Assembly (NCBI GenBank): GCA_007131045.1
Contig: SLRI01000278.1
Coordinates: forward strand, 1 to 13,450
Origin: Rhodospirillales bacterium
GTDB lineage: Bacteria > Pseudomonadota > Alphaproteobacteria > Geminicoccales > Geminicoccaceae
Reading direction: 5' to 3'
DNA length: 13,450 nt
The first letter of the stretch is position 1. Each line of letters begins with the position of its first letter. Shown here piece by piece: positions 8,137-13,450 of the stretch. The notes beneath the pieces are model-generated. The model had not been told where the DNA came from. It made no database searches and worked only from the letters and a program-made list of their open reading frames with translations. Both the position numbers and the translations under genes were made by a program.

Positions 8137-9480
8137 TCAGCCGCGCATGAACCCTTCGAGCTCGTCGATCGCCCAGGCGATCGCATCGTCGTGGCTCTCG
8201 TTGTCGACGGTGACGCGGGCGACCATGTTGGGGATCAGCGCCTGGAAGTAGATATTGGCGGCGATCGACGGCGGTGCCGGCCAGCCGGCGACGGTCAGGA
8301 TCTCGTTGCCCTGTACCGGATAGTTGTAGAGCGTGCCCGAGGGCGGAGCGGCGTCGACATAGGTCGTGAAGTCGTCAAAGCTCTTGAGCATCGGCATGTC
8401 GAAGCCCTGGGAGGCCTCGACCAGCGCGGCCTGCTGCTCGCGCCGGGCCAGATGCAAGAGCAGATCCTTGGCGGCGCTCTTGTTGGGCGAGAACTCCCAC
8501 AAGCCCCAGAAGTAGGGGAGGTTGCCGCGATAATGGCCGCGCGGCCCGGCCGGCGCGTCGTGGTGCCAGACATTGGCCGCGACCTCAGGCGCATCACGTT
8601 TGGCGACCGTCCAGGGGCTCGGCGGATTGTGGATGGTCGAGCCCTCGCCAGAGATCAACCAACGATTATTGGCAGCGTCGTCCCAGGCGTAGATGTCGTC
8701 GGGCATGTACTGGACGAGTTCTTCCATGTAGGCGAGCGCTTCCCGGGTCTCGTCGCTGTCGGCGGTGATGTTGCCGTTCTCGTCGGCCATCATCGAGCCG
8801 AAGGAGAGGAAGAGCGGGCCTAGCCAGTCCTGGCTGTCCGAGGTCTGGCCGATCGGATCGCCGAACGGATGGCCTGCGGCATGCAGCTTTCGCGCATGCT
8901 CGAGGAAGTTGGCGCGGGTCCAGTCCTTGGACTTCTCGGGATCGCGCGGTCCGGCCGGGAACATGTCCTGGAGGTCGACGCCGGCGATGTCGCGGAAGTA
9001 GTCGAGGCGCGAGCACATCGGGTAGCTCTGCGAGCCGGCGCAGGTCGGCACCGCCCGCCAGGTGCCATCGAGCCTCGCCAGGTAGACCGCGTTGTCGGCG
9101 AAGTCACCGTACTCGGCCATCAGCGCCTCGCAGACATCGTCGACCGGCTCGAGCGCGTTCTGGTGCACGGCGATCTGAAAGGTGGGGTGCGAAAGGATGT
9201 CGTGGCCGGCCCGCGCCCGGGCCTCGGCCGCCGCGGTCAGGAGATTCTGATTGCCGACCGAGGTGATGAAGTCGATCTGCACGTCGACATTGTTCTCTGC
9301 GCCCCATTCGTTGGCGAGCTCGACCATCCGGTCGTTCGCACCCGGCACCCAGTGATCCCAAAGGCCGAGCGTGACAGTGCCCGCCGAATGCGCCCGCTTG
9401 ACATAAGGTGCCGCGAGCGTGCCTACAGCCGCAAGCGATGTGGCGCGAACAAGCCGACGCCGGGTCCAAGACGTATGCAT
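8137..9480 (-). CDS. ABC transporter extracellular solute-binding protein, family 1 type
   Basis: This is a 447-residue periplasmic binding protein for the adjacent permeases. The N-terminus MHTSWTRRRLVRATSLAAVG has a TRRRLVR twin-arginine-like motif (6-12), a hydrophobic stretch (13-24) and a cleavage site after AHSA (30-33), so Tat export is likely. The mature start TVTLGLWDHWVPGAND is typical of sugar-type binding proteins, and length fits the family (about 410-450). ATG 9480 is chosen over an upstream in-frame ATG at 9516 because it places the signal peptide at the N-terminus and is preceded by GGGGAGG 7 nt away. It is the first gene of the operon. The gap to the permease holds alternative hairpins. 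The ligand is unknown. Confidence 0.9.
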   Translation of the reverse strand: MHTSWTRRRLVRATSLAAVGTLAAPYVKRAHSAGTVTLGLWDHWVPGANDRMVELANEWGAENNVDVQIDFITSVGNQNLLTAAAEARARAGHDILSHPTFQIAVHQNALEPVDDVCEALMAEYGDFADNAVYLARLDGTWRAVPTCAGSQSYPMCSRLDYFRDIAGVDLQDMFPAGPRDPEKSKDWTRANFLEHARKLHAAGHPFGDPIGQTSDSQDWLGPLFLSFGSMMADENGNITADSDETREALAYMEELVQYMPDDIYAWDDAANNRWLISGEGSTIHNPPSPWTVAKRDAPEVAANVWHHDAPAGPRGHYRGNLPYFWGLWEFSPNKSAAKDLLLHLARREQQAALVEASQGFDMPMLKSFDDFTTYVDAAPPSGTLYNYPVQGNEILTVAGWPAPPSIAANIYFQALIPNMVARVTVDNESHDDAIAWAIDELEGFMRG

Positions 9481-9550
9481 GACCAAACCTCCCCAGGTTC
9501 CAACCGGCCAAGTCACCGTGCCAGCCGATTATTTTTGTCCATGTCGACAG

Positions 9551-9577
9551 CGCCGCGACGCTAACAGCCTCGCGGCG
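9551..9577. promoter_or_regulatory. Inverted repeat overlapping the importer promoter
   Basis: CGCCGCGA (9551-9558) and TCGCGGCG (9570-9577) form a perfect 8-bp inverted repeat with an 11-bp spacer. It covers the predicted -10 and most of the -10/-35 spacer, the position expected for a repressor operator. No regulator gene lies in the window to pair with it. Confidence 0.4.
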
Positions 9578-9586
9578 GCATGGCAA
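9558..9586 (-). promoter_or_regulatory. Predicted sigma70-type promoter of the importer operon
   Basis: On the minus strand TTGCCA (9586-9581) and TAGCGT (9563-9558) are 17 nt apart, placing transcription start near 9551 and giving a leader of about 70 nt. The -10 is imperfect, as is common in alphaproteobacteria. The palindromes on and upstream of it support a control region. The prediction is from sequence match only. Confidence 0.4.
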
Positions 9587-9589
9587 CAA

Positions 9590-9616
9590 AACGTGACGCG
9601 ATCGATCGCCCACGTT
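9590..9616. promoter_or_regulatory. 27-bp near-palindrome upstream of the importer promoter
   Basis: The centre GCGATCGATCGC (9598-9609) is a perfect 12-bp palindrome. It is flanked by AACGTG (9590-9595) and CACGTT (9611-9616), which are themselves inverse copies, with only one extra base breaking symmetry. It ends 3 nt upstream of the predicted -35, around -40 to -65, where activators usually bind. It also lies at the edge of the truncated oxidoreductase gene. Confidence 0.45.
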
Positions 9617-9622
9617 CAGGGC

Positions 9623-11452
9623 TCGTCCGCAGGTGATGCCGTACCGCACAAGAACTCCACGGCAACCACCTCGCGACAGGACGCCGCCACCCCATGGCAA
9701 TCGGTGATCGACCACGGCGACCTGGTGCTCGCGATGGGCGGCCTCAACCCGAAGAATTGGCGGGTCACCTCGGGCGGTGCCGGGCAACACGACCTGCCCG
9801 ACCTCACCCGCCGCGCCCGGCAGCATGGTGTCCAGTTCATCGTCGTCAGCCCGAGCGCCGACGACGCGCCCGACTGGCTGGACGCCGAGCACATCGCGCC
9901 GCGGCCCAAGACCGACAAGGCGATCCTGCTGGCCCTCTGCCACGAAGCCATCCGCCAGGGCCGCGCCGGCCGCCGCTTCCTCAACCGCTACACCGAAGGC
10001 TTCGAGCCCTTCGCCGCCTACCTCGACGGCCGAACCGACGGCGTCACCAAGACCCTCGACTGGGCCGCCGCCATCGCCGACGTGCCGCTCGCCGACCTCG
10101 CCCGCCTCGCCGATCGGGTGCTGACAGCGCGGCGCGTGCTGGTCACCGCAACCTGGTCGCTGCAGCGCGCCCGGCACGGCGAAATGCCGTTTTGGGCTGC
10201 GATCGCCTTGGCCGCGGTCCTCGGCCAGATCGGCCTCGAGGGCTTCGGCTTCGGCTTCGGCTACGGCTCGATGAACGCGGTGGGGGCCGCTGCCCGGCCC
10301 GGCTTCATCCCGGCCTCGCCGAGCCTGCCCAATCCCTCGAGCAGCGCCATCCCCGTCGCCCGCGTGATCGACATGCTGGAGCAGCCCGGCGCCATCATCC
10401 CCTTCGCCGGCCGCATGGTCACCTTGCCACACGCGCGGCTCGTCTACTGGGCCGGCGGCAACCCCTTCCACCACGTCCAGGACCTGAACCGGGCAGCCCG
10501 CGCCTGGTCGAAGCCCGAGACCGTGATCGTCCACGAACCCTGGTGGACCGCCACAGCCCGGCGCGCCGACATCGTGCTCCCGGCAACCAGCTTCGCCGAG
10601 CGCAACGACATCGGCGGCAACTCACGCGATCCCTTCGTCTTCGCCATGCCCAAGCTGATCGAGCCCCTGGCCCAGGCCCGCGACGACTGGCTGATCTTCG
10701 CCGAACTCGCCGACCGGCTCGGTGCTGGCGACCGCTTCACCGAAGGCCTCGACGAAACGGGATGGCTGCGCCGCCTCTGGGCCTCGACCGAGAGGCGTGC
10801 CGCGGCCGAAGGGCTCGACGCCCCGACCTTCGACGAGTTCTGGGCGCGCGGCCACTGGGCCGTGCCACCGCCACGAACCTCGCAGATCCTGCTCGAACGC
10901 TTCCGCGCCGATCCGGAGAACCAGCCGCTCGCCACACCCTCTGGCCGCATCGAGCTGTTCAGCCGAACCATCGCCAGCCTCGACCTCGCCGACTGCCCCG
11001 GCCACCCGGCCTGGCTGCCGCCCGAAGAGTGGCTGGGCGCCGCCCGCGCAGACGAGCTCCACCTCGTCACCCGCCAACCCGCCAACCGGCTGCACAGCCA
11101 ACTCCACCAGACCCCGGCCGGCGGCAGCGGCGACCGCGAGCCCGTGGCCCTGAACCCCGCCGACGCCAAAAACCGCGGCATCGAGACGGGCGACACCGTC
11201 CTGCTCGAAAATCCCCGCGGCAGCTGCCTCGCCCGAGCCGTCCTCGATCCCGGCCTGCGCCGAGGCGTCGCCCTGATGGCAACCGGCGCCTGGTGGCAAC
11301 CCGACCCGACCGACCCGACCCTCGACTGCGGCGGCAACCCCAACACCCTCACCCGAGACCAGCCCACCTCCACCCTCACCCAAGCCTGCGCCGCGCTCAG
11401 CACCCTGGTCACCGTCCGCAACAGCAAGGAGCAAAGTATCCGGGGGAAATGA
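9623..11452 (+). pseudogene. 5'-truncated molybdopterin S/N-oxide reductase (DMSO/TMAO/biotin sulfoxide reductase family)
   Basis: About 610 codons match the central and C-terminal parts of the DMSO reductase family. Visible motifs are GDLVLAMGGLNPKNWRVTSGG, DAEHIAPRPKTDKAILLAL, SLQRARHGEMPFWA, YWAGGNPFHHVQDLNR, ADIVLPATSFAERNDIGG and a C-terminal cofactor-binding domain with ANRLHSQLHQ and GGNPNTLTRD. Intact members are about 750-800 residues. Here recognisable similarity begins near SSAGDAVPH (from about 9623), close to the catalytic-serine segment. The first 150 or so residues, including the N-terminal molybdopterin-binding part, are missing. The same frame stays open upstream to 9419, but that stretch is the importer promoter and the antisense of its binding-protein gene, and has no family similarity. 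No ribosome binding site and start are apparent. A complete product would reduce sulfoxides or N-oxides; this copy should not bind the cofactor properly. Confidence 0.75.
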
Positions 11453-11480
11453 TTTCCCCCGGGCCCCCTCGGTCTTTTTT
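11440..11480 (+). terminator. Terminator hairpin with the stop codon as loop
   Basis: CCGGGGGAAA (11440-11449) and TTTCCCCCGG (11453-11462) make a perfect 10-bp stem whose 3-nt loop is exactly the TGA stop codon of the oxidoreductase frame. Six T residues (11475-11480) follow 12 nt later. In an alternative fold the first arm pairs with CCCCC at 11464-11468 and GG at 11471-11472, which brings the stem against the T-tract. It separates this frame from the convergent toxin gene. Confidence 0.65.
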
Positions 11481-11488
11481 GTAGGGTA

Positions 11489-11836
11489 TCAGCGGGATAG
11501 GATGAGGGCGATGCCTTGCAGGACCTGGGTCAGCTTTCGCTCCGGGAGAACGCCTGCATGCTCGGTCAGGAGAGACCGGTCGAGCGCCAGGATCTGCGAG
11601 GCGTTGGCGGCCGAAGGCTTGGGCAAGCCAGTATCGCCCGCGGCGAGGAGCACGTTGCCGGGCGCTTCGGCCCAGCTCGTGTTGCTGGTCAGGGGCACGC
11701 AGACGGCGGTCTTCAGGCGGCTCCGGTTCAAGGCATCGCTCTGCACGACCACGACAGGGCGTCGGAAGCCAGGTCCAGAGCCCGTCGCATCGGGCAACTC
11801 CGCCCACCAGACATCGCCCTGACGGACGTCTACCAC
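11489..11836 (-). CDS. Type II toxin, MazF/PemK-like endoribonuclease
   Basis: This is a 115-residue member of the PemK/MazF family (about 105-120). Signatures are the N-terminal QGDVWWAELPDATGSGPGFRRPVVVVQ (6-32), with the GxGxRPVVVVQ core, then RSRLKTAVCVPLTSN (38-52) and a C-terminal PSAANASQILALDRSLL segment. Family members fold as an SH3-like barrel dimer and cleave single-stranded RNA at short sequences. The start is GTG (11836-11834), which overlaps the last 7 nt of the antitoxin gene. That overlap is typical of antitoxin-first pairs and means translation is coupled. It is transcribed with the upstream antitoxin from the promoter at 12073-12102. Its stop converges on the oxidoreductase terminator region. 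Confidence 0.92.
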   Translation of the reverse strand: MVDVRQGDVWWAELPDATGSGPGFRRPVVVVQSDALNRSRLKTAVCVPLTSNTSWAEAPGNVLLAAGDTGLPKPSAANASQILALDRSLLTEHAGVLPERKLTQVLQGIALILSR

Positions 11837-12066
11837 TCGACGCCTTCGAGCGTCCGCCGCGCCGCAGCCTCGCTGAAATCGTCGACGGGCTCGTCCAGAC
11901 CATCGACCACCCGATTCATGGCCTCGGTAATCTCGTCCGGCGAATGGCGAACAAGATATTCCTCGAGCGCCTCCGCATAGAGCTGGCTGCGCGATTTGCC
12001 CACACGCTTGGCTTGGCGCTCGGCGGCCTCGAACAGCTCATCGGAAAGGGATATGGCAGTTTTCAT
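11830..12066 (-). CDS. Ribbon-helix-helix antitoxin, MazE-like partner of the MazF/PemK toxin
   Basis: This small acidic protein has 78 residues. The N-terminus MKTAISLSDELFEAAERQAK gives a ribbon strand and first helix, and SRSQLYAEALEEYLVRH the second helix, as in CopG/Arc-type antitoxins. The rest (PDEITEAMNRVVDGLDEPVD...LEGVEW) is acidic and probably flexible, and should wrap the toxin. It would bind DNA as a dimer, repress its own operon and neutralise the toxin. The start at 12066 is chosen over a longer open frame because the RHH fold begins there and the upstream stretch contains the operon promoter. There is no Shine-Dalgarno. The -10 hexamer is only 6 nt away, so the mRNA is probably leaderless. 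Its TAG stop lies within the toxin gene start. Confidence 0.88.
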   Translation of the reverse strand: MKTAISLSDELFEAAERQAKRVGKSRSQLYAEALEEYLVRHSPDEITEAMNRVVDGLDEPVDDFSEAAARRTLEGVEW

Positions 12067-12072
12067 ATCCAG

Positions 12073-12102
12073 AGTATAACCGGCCGGGCGCGAATTGGGC
12101 AA
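12073..12102 (-). promoter_or_regulatory. Predicted leaderless promoter and operator of the toxin-antitoxin operon
   Basis: On the minus strand TTGCCC (12102-12097) and TATACT (12078-12073) are 18 nt apart, a good sigma70 match. The antitoxin ATG begins 6 nt after the -10, so the transcript should start at or next to the A of the start codon. A perfect palindrome CCGGCCGG (12080-12087) sits in the spacer directly upstream of the -10 and could be the autoregulatory operator for the antitoxin. Confidence 0.55.
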
Positions 12103-12124
12103 GCGCATCGCCGAATCCACTGCA

Positions 12125-12364
12125 TCAACTCGACGAGCTTGGCCCCCTCGGGTCCATCGCCGAACGCTCGACGGCATCGATGACGACAGCGGCGGCATCG
12201 GCCGTCCCATGTTTGCGTTGGGCCGCAGCGCACAGCCAGTCGTACGCCGACATCAGCACGAGATCACGGCTGGCCATGCCGGGTTATCTCACAGGTTCCC
12301 GCCGGGCCTGATGCTGGATGGCGCCGAACTTGCGCAGGAACTCGAGGAATGTCGTCTGGGCCAT
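12125..12364 (-). pseudogene. Phd/YefM-like antitoxin relic with an in-frame stop
   Basis: Reading from ATG 12364, the frame begins MAQTTFLEFLRKFGAIQHQA then RREPVR, and meets TAA at 12286-12284. The same frame continues as PGMASRDLVLMSAYDWL and ends ...VVIDAVERSAMDPRG before TGA at 12127-12125. Together this follows the prevent-host-death antitoxin plan: short N-terminal strand and helices, REPV, nine residues containing a normally conserved HGR-like stretch, then LVLMSxxDW. The spacing is exactly preserved, so one nonsense codon (not a frameshift) broke the gene. AGGA is placed 10 nt before the ATG. No cognate RelE/Doc-type toxin gene follows; the next genes downstream are the MazE-like/MazF pair. 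The 26-codon upstream fragment or reinitiation at the internal ATG (12277) could still be expressed, but probably without function. Confidence 0.6.
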
Positions 12365-12412
12365 TGTGGCTATCCTGAGCATTAAACTTGCGCGCATACG
12401 TCTAGCGAGCAT

Positions 12413-13450
12413 TCACTTTAAGCGAAATCGATTGCGTAATCCGAGCCCAAGCAAGAAGATCAGAATGGCGCCGGCAACAGTCTGCGAAGCCGCAATGACC
12501 TTGAGGACAGTCGGTAAGGCGAAAAGTTCTTCGGGGCTGAAATACAGGCGGTTAAAACCAAGAAAGCCAAAGACATTCGAAAAACTGAAGCCAGCGGCCT
12601 TACTAGTCGAACCAAAGATTTCGCACGAGAGCGCTTCAGTGTTTTGCGGCCAACAAAGGTAGCCAAGATAAGATGCGAAGCCCATAAACCAAGTGATCAA
12701 CAACGCCCAGCCCGGTCGGTGAATCGAGTTGCCGAAATCAGACAGCAAACCGAAAAGCCAATAGGGGAGCCGCTGACGTAGGGTCCCTAGTCGAGCTGCC
12801 AAGGCCATTTCGCGGCGAAAAAAATAGTGCTCATCTTCAATAAAACCTTGCTTGCTAACAAGATGACGGATCGTGTTTAGTGAATTTCTGGCTTCCCGTG
12901 TCGCACGCGTACTGATCGGCGGCCAGAAGGGATGAGATGCCGAAAAAGTGACATTCTCTTTGAATATGCAGTTCTTAAAGTTGGGGAAATATTTAGAAAA
13001 ACATGTCTCTGTAAAGCTAACCTGAGAAAGAAAACGACAGCTTTTAAAATTTAGAACACTAGAAAATACCGCACGATCAAAAAACGTCTGATCTTCGAAG
13101 ATAGATTTCCGGAAATTCGTCTCCCCAAAAAATAATGATGATTCGAAATCGATACTGCCGCCGAAAAAAGTTCTTTCAAAGCTGGCGGTTTCGCGAACCT
13201 TGCATTCATTTAACACAGTATGATTGGTAAAATTTGCGTTGGCAGCGGTAAACGTGCGAGCTTCAATATTGATAAACTCGGCGTCACCCTCGAAATTCGT
13301 TCGCTCAAAATTTAGCAAATCACGCAAAAACATATTTGAAAATGAGGCGTTCTTTAAAAACTTCGATCCGCTAAAATCCAGCGTAGATCCTTTTATGCCA
13401 CTAAAATTAGGAATGCAATGGAAAATAGAGTTGCTAAAGCTTAATACTTC
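12413..13450 (-). CDS. Pentapeptide-repeat protein with C-terminal membrane helices (5' end beyond window)
   Basis: At least 345 residues are visible, and the frame remains open to the window edge, so the start lies outside; the internal ATG at 13333 is in the middle of the repeats. The N-terminal part is degenerate pentapeptide repeats with Phe at nearly every fifth position (SFERTFFGGSIDFESSLFFG, ETNFRKSIFEDQTFFDRAVF), expected to form a right-handed quadrilateral beta helix. A linker follows (RNSLNTIRHLVSKQG...DEHYFFRREMALAAR), then membrane segments near WALLITWFMGFASYLGYL and VLKVIAASQTVAGAILIFLL. The protein ends in a basic tail RNRFRLK. Similar repeat-plus-membrane proteins occur widely, mostly without known function; a channel-like domain is one possibility. 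The gene is markedly more AT-rich than all its neighbours, which points to horizontal transfer. Confidence 0.8.
   Translation of the reverse strand, partial: EVLSFSNSIFHCIPNFSGIKGSTLDFSGSKFLKNASFSNMFLRDLLNFERTNFEGDAEFINIEARTFTAANANFTNHTVLNECKVRETASFERTFFGGSIDFESSLFFGETNFRKSIFEDQTFFDRAVFSSVLNFKSCRFLSQVSFTETCFSKYFPNFKNCIFKENVTFSASHPFWPPISTRATREARNSLNTIRHLVSKQGFIEDEHYFFRREMALAARLGTLRQRLPYWLFGLLSDFGNSIHRPGWALLITWFMGFASYLGYLCWPQNTEALSCEIFGSTSKAAGFSFSNVFGFLGFNRLYFSPEELFALPTVLKVIAASQTVAGAILIFLLGLGLRNRFRLK

Noticed and set aside
9419..9622. Reading the oxidoreductase frame from its upstream ATGs at 9419 or 9479
   Set aside because: This stretch is the promoter and antisense of the binding-protein gene, and the encoded residues match no molybdopterin-binding N-terminus.
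9104..10534. Open minus-strand frame of 476 codons opposite the oxidoreductase
   Set aside because: It is antisense to an evident family match and overlaps the end of the binding-protein gene in another frame. Its Gly/Val/Glu-rich composition is typical of antisense shadows.
12095..12385. Plus-strand frame of 96 codons between the antitoxin and the pentapeptide gene
   Set aside because: No recognisable protein features. The opposite strand carries a better supported Phd-like antitoxin relic.
12377..12413. GAGCATT repeated directly at 12377-12383 and 12407-12413, considered as an insertion target duplication
   Set aside because: It is only 7 bp, nothing resembling a mobile element lies between the copies, and the spacing of 30 bp is too short to contain one.

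Overview
The window looks like chromosome from a GC-rich alphaproteobacterium. The evidence is a GapR/DUF2312 protein, a family essentially confined to Alphaproteobacteria, and adjacent ethylmalonyl-CoA pathway genes (ccr, mcd), which are typical of alphaproteobacteria that lack the glyoxylate bypass. Most genes are strongly GC3-biased. The last kilobase is clearly more AT-rich and looks acquired. A placement near Rhodospirillales is only an impression.

Layout, left to right. Bases 20-2998 (+) hold a tightly coupled pair: crotonyl-CoA carboxylase/reductase and methylsuccinyl-CoA dehydrogenase, the latter starting at TTG 3 nt after the ccr stop. Bases 2999-3409 carry no gene but several strong hairpins, ending in a terminator-like hairpin 45 nt before gapR (3410-3676, +). 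Convergent to gapR is mgtE (3692-5008, -), a Mg2+ transporter whose mRNA leader can fold over its own ribosome binding site and start codon. uppP (5427-6224, +) follows and supports cell-wall lipid-carrier recycling. Bases 6247-9480 (-) form a three-gene ABC importer operon of the carbohydrate type (Tat-like solute-binding protein, MalF-type and MalG-type permeases) with no ATPase gene in the window. Its promoter region holds two strong palindromes. Divergent from it, 9623-11452 (+) is a molybdopterin S/N-oxide reductase that has lost its N-terminal part. Its stop codon forms the loop of a 10-bp hairpin.

The right end looks like accessory DNA. It has a MazF/PemK toxin with a ribbon-helix-helix antitoxin (overlapping by 7 nt, probably read from a leaderless promoter), a Phd/YefM-like antitoxin relic broken by one in-frame TAA, and an AT-rich pentapeptide-repeat protein with C-terminal membrane helices that runs off the window edge.

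I did not find a convincing new multi-gene system. The observations most worth following are the mgtE leader hairpin, the structured stretch before gapR, the palindromes in the importer promoter, and the decaying antitoxin beside an intact toxin-antitoxin pair and a transferred membrane protein.
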